DNA from: Paenimyroides tangerinum
GTDB lineage: Bacteria; Bacteroidota; Bacteroidia; Flavobacteriales; Flavobacteriaceae
Reading direction: 5' to 3'
NCBI RefSeq assembly: GCF_003865405.1
Contig: NZ_RQVQ01000006.1
Location: 1 to 64,000 of the forward strand
Length of the DNA stretch: 64,000 nt
A model generated the notes under the pieces. The model was not told the origin of the DNA. It did not search any database and worked only from the letters and a program-made list of their open reading frames with translations. How positions within the stretch are numbered: position 1 is the stretch's first letter; every line of letters starts with the position of its first letter. Below are positions 27,322 to 36,861 of the stretch, one piece after another. The position numbers and the translations under genes were made by a program.

Positions 27322-27864
27322 TTATTTTAATAAATCCCGAACTTCCATAAGCGCAAATCCTAATAAATTTTCACCTTGCCATAAATATGGATTTTTTGCA
27401 TCTTGATTTTCTGCCGTAAGTCCAATTCCCCAAATGTTATCAACAGGACTTGCTTCTACTAAAATTTGATTTTTAGTGTTTAAGAGAAATGTTTTAAGTT
27501 TTTCATTCTGTTTGAATTTATGCAAGTTTCCTTCTACCACAATTTTATATTTGTACGCGTCCCAAACTTCTTGTTTGAAATTCGTAATCTGTCTTCCTAA
27601 TTCTTTGACTTTTCCTTGCTTTTTAGTGATTAAGATTTCATCGTGAATTTCGATATTATTAAAAAGTTTTGCTTTTTCTGCCATCATATAATGTTCAGCA
27701 GTAAAATAGATGATGTCGTTTATTGCAAAATCAGATTCATACCATTGGCTCAAACAAGCTTTAGTAACGTGATTTTTATTTTCTGTATGACCCCAAAAGA
27801 ATAGTAAATCTAAATTTTCAGCATCATCAAAATGTTTTTTTGTTTGTTCTAAGTCGTGTTTCAT
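27322..27864 (-). CDS. NADAR family N-glycosidase (YbiA-like)
   Basis: 180 residues of the NADAR fold: FFWGHTENKN, FTAEHYMMAEKA, LGRQITNF, WDAYKYKIVVEGNLHKF and VDNIWGIGL are the conserved blocks. Family members hydrolyse N-glycosidic bonds: YbiA-type act on riboflavin precursors, and others remove ADP-ribose from guanine in NAD-linked conflict systems. Which applies cannot be told here. It converges on the DUF4132 partner gene with a 22-nt gap. Confidence 0.9.
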   Translation of the reverse strand: MKHDLEQTKKHFDDAENLDLLFFWGHTENKNHVTKACLSQWYESDFAINDIIYFTAEHYMMAEKAKLFNNIEIHDEILITKKQGKVKELGRQITNFKQEVWDAYKYKIVVEGNLHKFKQNEKLKTFLLNTKNQILVEASPVDNIWGIGLTAENQDAKNPYLWQGENLLGFALMEVRDLLK

Positions 27865-27955
27865 AGGTTGGTTTTTAAATATTTAAAATAGAAAATAATA
27901 TTGAATTTACTAAAAAAAGTACTAGTTATCTCTGTTCTAAATTTCTTGAAATAAA

Positions 27956-27985
27956 AAAACCGTTCAACTTACGCCAAACGGTTTT
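27956..27985 (-). terminator. Terminator of the acyl-CoA carboxylase operon
   Basis: A 9-bp stem (AAAACCGTT / AACGGTTTT) with a 12-nt loop and a T-run on the minus strand, 38 nt past the carboxyltransferase stop. Confidence 0.82.
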
Positions 27986-28022
27986 CTAATATTTAAAATC
28001 GCGTATCGAAACTTCTAAAAGA

Positions 28023-29570
28023 CTACAACGGTATATTACCGTGTTTTCTGTTAGGAGTTGCAACTTCTTTGTTTTCTAACATTTTGAAAGCTTTGATTAA
28101 CTTTCTACGTGTATCTTGTGGGAAGATTACCTCATCAATAAATCCACGTTGAGCAGCACTATATGGATTAGCAAATTTCTCAGCATATTCTGCTTCTCTT
28201 TCTGCTAATTTAGCCGCTGGGTCAGCTGCTTCTGCAATCTCACGTTTAAAGATAATTTCTGATGCTCCTTTAGCTCCCATTACTGCAATTTCTGCACCTG
28301 GCCAAGCAAAGTTCATATCAGCTCCAATGTGTTTAGAGTTCATTACGTCATAAGCTCCACCATAAGCTTTACGAGTAATTACTGTTACTTTCGGAACAGT
28401 AGCTTCTGATAAAGCGTATAATAATTTAGCTCCGTGAACAATAATTCCGTTCCATTCTTGGTCAGTTCCTGGTAAGAAACCTGGTACATCAACTAATACT
28501 AATAATGGAATGTTGAATGCATCACAGAAACGTACGAAACGTGCTGATTTAATAGATGAATTCACATCTAAACATCCAGCTAAGAACATTGGGTTGTTTG
28601 CAACGATACCAACTGATTTTCCAGCGACACGAGCAAATCCAACGATGATGTTTTCAGCATAATTTTTGTGAATTTCAAAGAATGAATCTTCATCGATAAC
28701 GTTGTTGATTACATCGTGCATATCGTAAGGTTTGTTCGCATTATCAGGAACAATTGTATTCAATTGATCGCGTAATTCGTTTCCTAATTCGTATGGTAAA
28801 TCTTCAACTGTTTCTTGGTTGTTTTGAGGAATGTAACTTAATAAACGTTTTACGTCTTCTAAACATTCAACATCATTTGTAGAAGTTGTATGTGCAACTC
28901 CAGATTTTGTAGAATGCGTAGATGCTCCACCTAATTCTTCAGCTGTAACCGTTTCGTTCGTAACCGTTTTAACAACGTTTGGTCCTGTTACAAACATATA
29001 TGAAGATCCTTCAACCATCATAGTGAAATCGGTCATCGCAGGAGAATAAACTGCTCCACCAGCACAAGGTCCCATAATCGCTGAAATTTGAGGAATAACT
29101 CCTGAAGCTTGAACATTACGGAAGAAGATATCTGCATATCCTCCTAACGAACGAACTCCTTCTTGAATACGAGCTCCACCAGAATCGTTTAAACCAATCA
29201 TTGGCGCACCAACTTTTAATGCCATATCCATTACTTTACAGATTTTCTCTGCGTGTGTTTCAGATAAAGCACCACCGAAAACTGTAAAATCTTGTGCGAA
29301 AGCGTAAACTAAACGACCGTTTACTGTTCCGTAACCTGTAATAACTCCATCACCTAAATAATATTCTTTATCTAAGCCGAAATCTTTCGTACGGTGCGTT
29401 ACAAATGCTCCAATTTCTTCGAAAGATCCTTCGTCAAAGAAGTATTCAATACGCTCACGAGCTGTTAATTTCTTTTTTCCGTGTTGCGATGCAATACGTT
29501 TTTCACCTCCGCCTAATTTAGCTTCGGCTAATTTTTTATTTAAAATATCGAATTTTGAATTTGATTCCAT
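28023..29570 (-). CDS. pccB: Acyl-CoA carboxylase, carboxyltransferase (beta) subunit, propionyl-CoA carboxylase type
   Basis: 515 residues with fused N- and C-terminal crotonase-like carboxyltransferase domains. [20 protein letters not shown] (about 123-142) forms the acyl-CoA oxyanion site, and the second domain has [14 protein letters not shown] and [11 protein letters not shown]. It transfers CO2 from carboxybiotin to propionyl-CoA (giving methylmalonyl-CoA) or a related acyl-CoA. It is the last gene of an operon carrying the biotin carrier and biotin carboxylase. Propionyl-CoA is the best guess; acetyl-CoA or methylcrotonyl-CoA remain possible. Confidence 0.92.
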   Translation of the reverse strand: MESNSKFDILNKKLAEAKLGGGEKRIASQHGKKKLTARERIEYFFDEGSFEEIGAFVTHRTKDFGLDKEYYLGDGVITGYGTVNGRLVYAFAQDFTVFGGALSETHAEKICKVMDMALKVGAPMIGLNDSGGARIQEGVRSLGGYADIFFRNVQASGVIPQISAIMGPCAGGAVYSPAMTDFTMMVEGSSYMFVTGPNVVKTVTNETVTAEELGGASTHSTKSGVAHTTSTNDVECLEDVKRLLSYIPQNNQETVEDLPYELGNELRDQLNTIVPDNANKPYDMHDVINNVIDEDSFFEIHKNYAENIIVGFARVAGKSVGIVANNPMFLAGCLDVNSSIKSARFVRFCDAFNIPLLVLVDVPGFLPGTDQEWNGIIVHGAKLLYALSEATVPKVTVITRKAYGGAYDVMNSKHIGADMNFAWPGAEIAVMGAKGASEIIFKREIAEAADPAAKLAEREAEYAEKFANPYSAAQRGFIDEVIFPQDTRRKLIKAFKMLENKEVATPNRKHGNIPL

Positions 29571-29630
29571 TTGTTTTCTTTTTTAGTTTAAGTTTTATGA
29601 ACTTTAGATTTTCAAACTTTAAACTTTAGA

Positions 29631-31076
29631 CTATAATTTTGTTGGTACGCGTAAAACTTCTTGATCTGCAAAATATTGTTTTAAAGCAATTAAAGCTGCT
29701 ATTTCAGCTTCTTTTGTTTGAGCTTCTTTAATGATATCTGCGCTGTAGAACTTCTTAACAAAATTTGTATCGAAATCACCAGAAACAAATGCATCGTGTT
29801 CAAATACAAAAGTTCCGAATGGTAAAGTTGTACTTACTCCTTCGATTTTATAATCTTGAATTGCTTTTAACATTAATTGAATCGCTTCGTTACGGTCTTT
29901 ACCGTAAGTGATCAATTTAGACAACATTGGATCGTAATAAATTGGCACATCCATACCTTGTTCAAAACCATTATCAACACGCACACCTTCACCAGTTGGT
30001 AAAATGTAAGTTTCTAAATTTCCTACAGATGGTAAGAAATCGTTTAATGGATCTTCTGCATAAACACGTAATTCTAATGCGTGACCTTTGATTTGTAAAT
30101 CGTCTTGAGTGATTGGTAACACTTCGCCACGAGCTACACGAATTTGCATTTCAACTAAGTCAATTCCTGTAATTAATTCGGTAACAGGGTGCTCTACTTG
30201 TAAACGCGTATTCATTTCTAAGAAATAGAAATTTTTATTTTCGTCTAATAAGAATTCAACGGTACCAGCTCCAACGTAATCACAAGATTTAGCAACTTTT
30301 ACAGCAGCTTCACCCATTGCTTTACGAATTTCTGGAGTTAAAACAGCAGAAGGAGCTTCTTCAACCACTTTTTGGTGACGACGTTGAACCGAACATTCAC
30401 GTTCGAATAAATACACTACGTTTCCGTGTGTATCTGCCATAACTTGAATTTCGATGTGACGTGGAGATGCAACGAATTTTTCAATGAAAACCGATCCGTC
30501 TCCGAAAGCTGAAGTTGCTTCAGAAATTGCACGTTGCATTTGAGATTCGAAATCTTCTTCTTTTTCAACAACACGCATTCCTTTTCCACCTCCACCAGCA
30601 GAAGCTTTGATTAAAATTGGGAAACCAACTTCTTTAGCTACTTGTTTCGCTTCATCGATATCTATGATTGCGTGGTCTAAACCAGGAACCATAGGAATAT
30701 CATATCCTTTTACAGTTTCTTTCGCAGCTAATTTATCTCCCATTACGCGCATTGCGTGCGATTTTGGTCCGATGAAAGTGATATTATTTTTCTCAGCTAA
30801 TTCAGCAAAAGTTGAATTTTCTGATAAGAATCCATATCCAGGGTGAATTCCATCGACATTTAATTCTTTACAAACTTCGATAATTTTATCTCCTAAAAGG
30901 TATGATTGATTTGAAGGCGCTTCACCAATACAAACTGCTTCGTCAGCAAATTTTACGTGAGGCGATTGACGGTCTGCAACCGAATAAACAGCAACGGTTT
31001 TGATTCCCATTTTCTTTGCTGTTTTCATTACGCGTAGTGCAATTTCACCACGGTTAGCAACTAATATTTTTTTCAT
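29631..31076 (-). CDS. accC: Biotin carboxylase subunit of acyl-CoA carboxylase
   Basis: 481 residues. An ATP-grasp enzyme that carboxylates carrier-bound biotin with bicarbonate and ATP. Conserved blocks are ILVANRGEIALRV at the start, KASAGGGGKGMRVV (glycine-rich ATP loop) and FLEMNTRLQVEHPVTE. An open start six codons upstream would overlap the carrier gene by 14 nt; the internal ATG sits 4 nt after the carrier stop and begins MKKILVANRG, so it is preferred. It works with the carrier and the carboxyltransferase of the same operon. Confidence 0.93.
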   Translation of the reverse strand: MKKILVANRGEIALRVMKTAKKMGIKTVAVYSVADRQSPHVKFADEAVCIGEAPSNQSYLLGDKIIEVCKELNVDGIHPGYGFLSENSTFAELAEKNNITFIGPKSHAMRVMGDKLAAKETVKGYDIPMVPGLDHAIIDIDEAKQVAKEVGFPILIKASAGGGGKGMRVVEKEEDFESQMQRAISEATSAFGDGSVFIEKFVASPRHIEIQVMADTHGNVVYLFERECSVQRRHQKVVEEAPSAVLTPEIRKAMGEAAVKVAKSCDYVGAGTVEFLLDENKNFYFLEMNTRLQVEHPVTELITGIDLVEMQIRVARGEVLPITQDDLQIKGHALELRVYAEDPLNDFLPSVGNLETYILPTGEGVRVDNGFEQGMDVPIYYDPMLSKLITYGKDRNEAIQLMLKAIQDYKIEGVSTTLPFGTFVFEHDAFVSGDFDTNFVKKFYSADIIKEAQTKEAEIAALIALKQYFADQEVLRVPTKL

Positions 31077-31080
31077 TTGA

Positions 31081-31566
31081 TTATTCGAATTCAATTAATA
31101 ATTGGCCTTTATCTACAGCTTGTCCTTTTTCAACAGCGATAGATTTAATTACTCCTGAACGTGGTGAATCAAAACTGTTCTCCATTTTCATAGCTTCAAG
31201 AATTAACAAGTTGTCTCCTTCTTGAACTTCTTGACCAACCGTAACGTTTATTTCTAAAATTAAACCTGGCATTGGAGCTTTAATAGCATTAACTATTTTA
31301 GCTTTTCCAACTTCAAATCCCATTTCTTTAATCAATTGGTCTAATTGATTTGCGATAGAAACTACGTATTCATTATTATTGATAACCACCGTGTATTTCT
31401 TGTTTATGAAATCCGATGAAACCACTTCTGCTTTGTATGAAGTGTTGTTGTGCAATAGATGGTAGTTAGCCGCATCTAAAGAAACAGCATCCAATTCTGT
31501 AATTTGTTTTTCTGTAATTTCAAAATTATTTGCTTGGTTTACAGAAACTTTAAATGTGTTGTTCAT
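31081..31566 (-). CDS. Biotin carboxyl carrier protein of acyl-CoA carboxylase
   Basis: 161 residues. A linker domain is followed by a C-terminal biotinyl domain (about 92-161). The biotin attachment site is Lys127 in LEAMKMENSF. In many bacteria this domain is fused to the carboxylase; here it is a separate small gene leading the operon, immediately followed by accC and pccB. It carries carboxybiotin between the two active sites. Confidence 0.92.
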   Translation of the reverse strand: MNNTFKVSVNQANNFEITEKQITELDAVSLDAANYHLLHNNTSYKAEVVSSDFINKKYTVVINNNEYVVSIANQLDQLIKEMGFEVGKAKIVNAIKAPMPGLILEINVTVGQEVQEGDNLLILEAMKMENSFDSPRSGVIKSIAVEKGQAVDKGQLLIEFE

Positions 31567-31792
31567 TTTTTTAGGTTAAATTAAAAATGTAAAATTCCTC
31601 AAATTTCATAAATTATTTGAATTTTACCTAATCTTATTTTATAAAAATCTAATAATTAAATGATTATAATAATTTTGTTTCAAATGAATTTGGGGAATAT
31701 TTGAGATTATTACTATAAAATCAATAAATTTTAAGAAATTAATATTGTATGTAAAATTAAAACTTAGAATATACTTTATTTTAATAAAAATT

Positions 31793-33106
31793 TCATATTT
31801 GTTCTTGGAGAGCTTTTTTATAAGTTTCCAATGCTTTTAAGCGTGCTTCCTTATGATCTACAATTCTTTGAATAAATATATTGTTTTGATATTCAGGTAA
31901 CCATAAATTTATGTATTCGAATTTTGAATCGAATTTTTTCACTTGCTCATCCGGATTAAAAATTCTGAAATACGGAGCCGCATCGCAACCACAACCTGCT
32001 GCCCATTGCCAATTTCCGTTATTCAAAGCCAAATCGTAATCGTTTAGTTTTTGAGCAAAATAAGCTTCGCCCCAACGCCAGTCGATTAATAAATGTTTGG
32101 TTAAAAAACTTGCAACTAACATTCGTACGCGATTGTGCATAAATCCAGTCTGATTCAATTCACGCATTCCAGCGTCAACCAAAGCATAGCCTGTTTCTCC
32201 TTTACACCATTTTTCAAAAAAATTCTCATTGTTTTCCCACGGGATGGCATCGTATTTTGGTTTGAACGAATTCTTTTCAACGTGAGGAAAATGAAATAAA
32301 ATTTGCATAAAAAAGTCACGCCAAATCAATTGATTCAACCAAGTTTCGTTTGACCTTCTTGCAAAATCGATACATTTTCGAACAGAAATAGTTCCAAAAC
32401 GAAGCGCTATTCCTAAATGAGTGGTGTGGTTTTTAGCAGGAAAATCTCGATGCTCATTATAATCACCAATAATATCAATTTTTAAAGTTGGTTCTGAAAA
32501 TTGCATATCTGTTTTAGTAAAACCAATTTCATCTAAAGAAAATTTTCTGAAATCTAACTTTTGAACTAATTGATTTAAATAGCTTTCAGAATCGTAATAG
32601 GGTAAACCTTTATCGTTTAAAAGCAATTTCCATTTTTTAGAATATGGCGTAAAAACGGTATAAGGCGTATTATCTGCTTTTAGAATATCATATTTTTCAA
32701 ATCGGCCTTGATCTTTATACGAATGAAAATCGATAGATTGTGTTTTTAGAAAATTTTCAACTTCAAAATCTCGATGTATTGCTTTTGGTTCGTAATCGTG
32801 ATTGCAAAAAACTTTTTCTATATTATATTTAGAAACTAATTCTTCAAAAGCTTTAATAGGTGTTTTATAGAAATGTTCAATTCCAGAATTAAATTGAGCT
32901 AGTTTTTTATCTATATTTTGCAACGCTTGATGAATGTAATCGACACGGCGATCGTATTTATTTTCAAATCGATTTAAAATCTTCGGATCGAAAATAAAAA
33001 TAGGTAAAACTTTATATCCAGATGTTAATGCCTGAAAAAAACCGTGATTGTCTTCGATTCGTAAATCACGACGAAACCAAAAAATAGCTATTTTTTCTTT
33101 ATTCAT
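31793..33106 (-). CDS. phrB: Class I DNA photolyase / cryptochrome family
   Basis: 437 residues. The N-terminal antenna domain starts IFWFRRDLRIEDNHG; the FAD-binding domain begins near 200 and holds WLNQLIWRDFFMQ, MHNRVRMLVASFLTKHL, WRWGEAYFAQKLNDYDLALNN and NGNWQWAAGCG. It repairs UV-induced pyrimidine dimers with blue light. A longer reading from 33145 would intrude 47 nt into the SRPBCC gene; the internal Met overlaps it by only 8 nt and starts the canonical domain. It probably forms an operon with the SRPBCC gene, an association common in Flavobacteriia. Confidence 0.9.
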   Translation of the reverse strand: MNKEKIAIFWFRRDLRIEDNHGFFQALTSGYKVLPIFIFDPKILNRFENKYDRRVDYIHQALQNIDKKLAQFNSGIEHFYKTPIKAFEELVSKYNIEKVFCNHDYEPKAIHRDFEVENFLKTQSIDFHSYKDQGRFEKYDILKADNTPYTVFTPYSKKWKLLLNDKGLPYYDSESYLNQLVQKLDFRKFSLDEIGFTKTDMQFSEPTLKIDIIGDYNEHRDFPAKNHTTHLGIALRFGTISVRKCIDFARRSNETWLNQLIWRDFFMQILFHFPHVEKNSFKPKYDAIPWENNENFFEKWCKGETGYALVDAGMRELNQTGFMHNRVRMLVASFLTKHLLIDWRWGEAYFAQKLNDYDLALNNGNWQWAAGCGCDAAPYFRIFNPDEQVKKFDSKFEYINLWLPEYQNNIFIQRIVDHKEARLKALETYKKALQEQI

Positions 33107-33560
33107 TTTCGAAATGTTTTTGGATTTGTTTTGTTCTAAATTCAAACAATTGGTCTACTTTTTTCTTAACTACAATACGATGAACAAAATCTCCTAATCT
33201 TCCGAAAGGTAATTCATAAGTAATGATGTCTTTCATAAGCACTCCATTTTCCACCTTTTCAAAAGTGTGTAAATGATGCCATTTTTTATATGGTCCTTTG
33301 ATTTGTATATCGATAAAACTTTTGTTTTTTTCTACTGAAATGATTTTTGTTTTCCATTTTAAAGGAATACGAAAAAGGGGTGAAACCCAATAAGAGATGA
33401 TTAAATCGGTATGAATTTGTTCTGGGAGATTTGTTGTTAAAGTACGAAAATGCATTTCTGTTGGAGTCAATGAATTGATGTGTTTTGGATTGCTAAAATA
33501 ATTCCAAACGGAATCAATATCGCTTTTTATGAATTGCTCGTTTTCGAAGGTGTAAATCAT
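33099..33560 (-). CDS. SRPBCC (START-like) family protein
   Basis: 153 residues of the SRPBCC helix-grip fold, with FYFSN-like VWNYFSNPKHINSLTP near the N-terminus and the paired KMKDIITYELPFGRLGDFVHRI type segment (about 115-133). These proteins bind hydrophobic small molecules. Ligand unknown. The overlap with the photolyase gene suggests coupled expression and perhaps a role in light or pigment stress. Confidence 0.82.
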   Translation of the reverse strand: MIYTFENEQFIKSDIDSVWNYFSNPKHINSLTPTEMHFRTLTTNLPEQIHTDLIISYWVSPLFRIPLKWKTKIISVEKNKSFIDIQIKGPYKKWHHLHTFEKVENGVLMKDIITYELPFGRLGDFVHRIVVKKKVDQLFEFRTKQIQKHFENE

Positions 33561-33584
33561 TTGATAAAATTAAGCATAAAAAAA

Positions 33585-33602
33585 CTCTTTCCGAAAAAAG
33601 AG
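33585..33602 (-). terminator. Terminator after the first M13 peptidase gene
   Basis: A 6-bp core stem (CTCTTT / AAAGAG) with a 6-nt loop and a run of seven Ts on the minus strand, between the M13 stop and the SRPBCC start. Confidence 0.65.
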
Positions 33603-33613
33603 CTTTTAAAGTT

Positions 33614-35665
33614 TTACCAAATTCTTACACGTTGATCTGGCTCGATATATAATTTATCTCCTGGTTTTACGTCAAACGCTTCATACCAAGGATCGAAATT
33701 TTGTAATGGTACATACGATCGATATATTCCTGGTGCGTGCGGATCTGTTTTTACTTGAGTTTTTACATATTCATCTCTAGATTTTGTTCTCCAAATGGTT
33801 GCCCAAGAAATAAAGAAACGTTGTTCTGGAGTAAATCCATCAATCGGTTCTGGTTTACCATTCTTTTCATAAAACAATTTCAAACCTTCATAAGCAGCAG
33901 TTACACCACCCAAATCACCAATATTTTCTCCTAAAGTAAAATCGCCATCTACATAAATTCCTTCAAAAGGTTGTAATGCGCTGTATTGCTTAGATAAAGA
34001 TTTTCCCAAGGCAGTAAACTGATTCAAATCTTGTGGCGTCCACCAATCAACTAAATTACCTTCAGCATTATAACGAGAACCAGAATCATCAAATCCGTGT
34101 GAAATTTCGTGACCGATAACAGCTCCGATTCCGCCATAATTCACAGCTTCGTCAGCTTTATAATCATAAAACGGTGGTTGAAGAATCGCTGCAGGGAAAA
34201 CGATTTCATTGTACATTGGATTGAAATACGCATTTACTTCTTGCGGAGGCATTCCCCATTTCGTTTTGTCAACCGGTTTGCCATATTCAGCGATGTTTTT
34301 AGCAGTTTCCCAACGTGAATAATTTAGCATATTTTGATAGTAATTTCCTTTTTCTGGATTTTCTATTGTAAGCTTAGAAAAATCTTCCCATTTGTCTGGA
34401 TAACCAATTTTAATAGTTAGTTTATCTAATTTTTCTAAAGCTCCTTTTTTAGTTGCAGGTGCCATCCAAGGTAATTTTTGAATACGATTTCTGTAGGCTT
34501 GAACAACATTCGCAATCATATCTTGTGCCTTTTTCTTAGCTTCAGCAGGGAAACGTTTTTCTACATAAAGTTTACCAAGAGCTTCACCAACTGTTCCGTT
34601 TACAACATCAAGCGCACGTTCTTCAATAGGACGTTGCTCTGTTGCTCCAGAAAGCGTTTTTCCGTAAAATTCCCAATTTGCTTTATCGATATCTGTAGTT
34701 AGATAACTAGCCGAATTATTTAAAAGTGTCCATTTTAGATATAATTTTAAATCGTCCATAGATGTATTTTTCAAAATTCCATCTAAAGCTTTCATATATC
34801 TAGGTTGTTGAACAATTACTTGATCTAAGTTTTGGAATCCAGCGGTTTTGAAATAAGTTTCCCAATTGATAGCAGGAGTCATTTTTTGAAGATCAGCAAC
34901 TGTTGTTGGATTGTAAGCCAAACGATCATCACGTTCTTCAACACGAGTAAATCTTGGTTGCGCCATTTGCGTTTCTAAAGCCACAATTTTTTTAGCTGCA
35001 ACTTTGGCATCAGCTTCTGAGTAGTTTATGTATTGTAACATACGAGCGATATGTTGTTCATAAAGAGCTAGCTTCTCTTTAGAATCTTTATCATCAGAAA
35101 CGTAGTAATCTCGGTCTGGCATACCAATACTTCCTGGAGAAAGATACACAGTATTTTTGTTTGAATCTTCTGCATCAGCATAAACGTAATTCCCAAAAAA
35201 ACCTATTCCACCATCTAAAATACTTGCGTTTATCAGCTTGTTTAAATCATCAAGATTTGTAAGCGCATCAATCTTTTGTAAATCTCCTTTAATTGGAGTT
35301 GTACCTAATTGATTTCTTTTTTCGGTATCGATATATGATTTATAAACATTAATGGCTTTTCCTTCATCTGTATTATCTGCATAATTATTACTTTCAGCAG
35401 CTTCTTTTAAGATTGAAAGAACATCTAAATCTGTATTGTAAGCAAGTTCATTGAAACTTCCCCAAGTTGATTTATCAGCAGGAATTTCAGTTTTGTCAAA
35501 CCAAGCACCATTTACATAACGATAAAAATCATCACCAGGTTTAGCGGTTTTGTCCATATATTCTAGATTGATTCCATGAATCATATTGTCTTCTGCTTCT
35601 TTTTTGTTACAAGATGCCATAATTAAAACACTTGCAAGTAAAGCAGACATCATTAGTTTTTTCAT
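33614..35665 (-). CDS. M13 family zinc metallopeptidase (neprilysin/PepO-like), lipoprotein
   Basis: 683 residues. Signal peptide with lipobox (MASC, Cys19). The M13 N-terminal domain begins GINLEYMDKTAKPGDDFYRYVNG-like. The zinc site is HEISH with His519, Glu520 and His523, and the third-ligand motif ENIGDLGG follows. It ends in a conserved RVRIW. M13 enzymes cleave peptides up to a few kDa outside the cytoplasm. A close paralogue lies at 37888-39945, and two T9SS genes sit between. It is expressed divergently from those genes. Confidence 0.93.
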   Translation of the reverse strand: MKKLMMSALLASVLIMASCNKKEAEDNMIHGINLEYMDKTAKPGDDFYRYVNGAWFDKTEIPADKSTWGSFNELAYNTDLDVLSILKEAAESNNYADNTDEGKAINVYKSYIDTEKRNQLGTTPIKGDLQKIDALTNLDDLNKLINASILDGGIGFFGNYVYADAEDSNKNTVYLSPGSIGMPDRDYYVSDDKDSKEKLALYEQHIARMLQYINYSEADAKVAAKKIVALETQMAQPRFTRVEERDDRLAYNPTTVADLQKMTPAINWETYFKTAGFQNLDQVIVQQPRYMKALDGILKNTSMDDLKLYLKWTLLNNSASYLTTDIDKANWEFYGKTLSGATEQRPIEERALDVVNGTVGEALGKLYVEKRFPAEAKKKAQDMIANVVQAYRNRIQKLPWMAPATKKGALEKLDKLTIKIGYPDKWEDFSKLTIENPEKGNYYQNMLNYSRWETAKNIAEYGKPVDKTKWGMPPQEVNAYFNPMYNEIVFPAAILQPPFYDYKADEAVNYGGIGAVIGHEISHGFDDSGSRYNAEGNLVDWWTPQDLNQFTALGKSLSKQYSALQPFEGIYVDGDFTLGENIGDLGGVTAAYEGLKLFYEKNGKPEPIDGFTPEQRFFISWATIWRTKSRDEYVKTQVKTDPHAPGIYRSYVPLQNFDPWYEAFDVKPGDKLYIEPDQRVRIW

Positions 35666-35793
35666 AAAAAATAGTATTTAGATGACTAAGGTAATATAAA
35701 AAAGTTAATTCTAAAACTCTTTAATTTTATGATTTTGTCATTTTATTTCATAATTTTTTGATTATTATTATTTTTATTTAATTTTTTTTTATT

Positions 35794-35801
35794 TATATTT
35801 G
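35794..35801 (+). promoter_or_regulatory. Bacteroidota -7 element (TATATTTG)
   Basis: Matches TAnnTTTG and ends 23 nt before the first T9SS gene. Confidence 0.5.
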
Positions 35802-35824
35802 GATAATACTAACTTATTTATATT

Positions 35825-36793
35825 ATGAAAAGAATTACAATTTTAATTGGAGCTTTAGCATTTGCTATAACTTCAAATGCGCAGAATTTTTATAGTTTTT
35901 CGCAATCAACAAGCACTTACGCAGATTTGGATCAACCAATTAACATGAACTTTTCCGAAAATTGGTCTACAGGGTATTATGGTTCTGAACCTATCTCTTT
36001 TGATTTTCCAGTTTTTGATCAAGAAATGACTCATTTTTATTTTGATGGAGGTGTTTTTTATTTAACTGATGAAACAAGTTTACCAATTGTTGAATTTGGT
36101 CTTTTCGAAACTTCTATACGTGATCGAAATTTCGATGATAGTGACGATGCTTCTTTTTCACCAGTTTCATATCAAGTAGTTGGAACTGCTGGAAATAGAA
36201 TATTAAAATTTGAAGTAAAAAATGCAGGTTTGTCTTCTGAGCAACCATCAGGTACATCAACTCATTTCTTAAACTATCAAATTTGGCTTTATGAATCTGA
36301 CAATGCGATTGAATACCATTATGGTTCGCATAATATAACTTCTTTAACAACTTTAAATACTGAAGGGGTATTTCATCCGTATTTATCCATGCTTGCTTTT
36401 ACAGATGGTATAATTTATAACCGAGGTGCAATTAGTGGAACTTTAGCAAGTCCTGTTTATACTGAATTTGAAGATGATGATGAAGATTTAATTTCGATGA
36501 ATGGAATAGCAACACCAAATACCGTTTACCGTTTTGAGGTAATTACTTTATCAAATCATGACAAAGAAAAAGTAAATTTTGCGATGTATCCAAATCCAAC
36601 TTCAGATGTTTTAAATCTTACTTTTTCTGAAAATTTAGATAAAAATTATTCTGTTTATGATTTGCTAGGTCGAGAAGTTTTGAATGGGAAATTTGAAAAT
36701 ACAAGTGAAGCTCAAATCTCTGTTGAAAATCTACAAATTGGAACTTATATTTTAAGAATTGGAGGAACAAATAAGAAATTTATAAAAAAATAA
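35825..36793 (+). CDS. T9SS-exported protein with type A sorting domain (copy 1)
   Basis: 322 residues. A signal peptide (ending SNAQ) precedes an unrecognised beta-rich domain (about 20-230) with repeated segments such as NRILKFEVKNAGL and NYQIWLYE. The last 75 residues are a type A C-terminal sorting domain (MYPNPTSDVLNL, DLLGREVL, GTYILRI, ending KKFIKK) that directs export by the type IX secretion system. No catalytic motif is visible. It has a tandem paralogue 68 nt downstream. Confidence 0.85.
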   Translation: MKRITILIGALAFAITSNAQNFYSFSQSTSTYADLDQPINMNFSENWSTGYYGSEPISFDFPVFDQEMTHFYFDGGVFYLTDETSLPIVEFGLFETSIRDRNFDDSDDASFSPVSYQVVGTAGNRILKFEVKNAGLSSEQPSGTSTHFLNYQIWLYESDNAIEYHYGSHNITSLTTLNTEGVFHPYLSMLAFTDGIIYNRGAISGTLASPVYTEFEDDDEDLISMNGIATPNTVYRFEVITLSNHDKEKVNFAMYPNPTSDVLNLTFSENLDKNYSVYDLLGREVLNGKFENTSEAQISVENLQIGTYILRIGGTNKKFIKK

Positions 36794-36802
36794 TTTGATA
36801 CT

Positions 36803-36834
36803 AAAACGCTCATATTTTAACATTTGAGCGTTTT
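36803..36834 (+). terminator. Terminator between the two T9SS genes
   Basis: A 10-bp stem (AAAACGCTCA / TGAGCGTTTT), 12-nt loop and T-run, placing the two paralogues on separate transcripts or limiting read-through. Confidence 0.82.
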
Positions 36835-36861
36835 TTATCTTGAATTTAAAAATATTTAATT

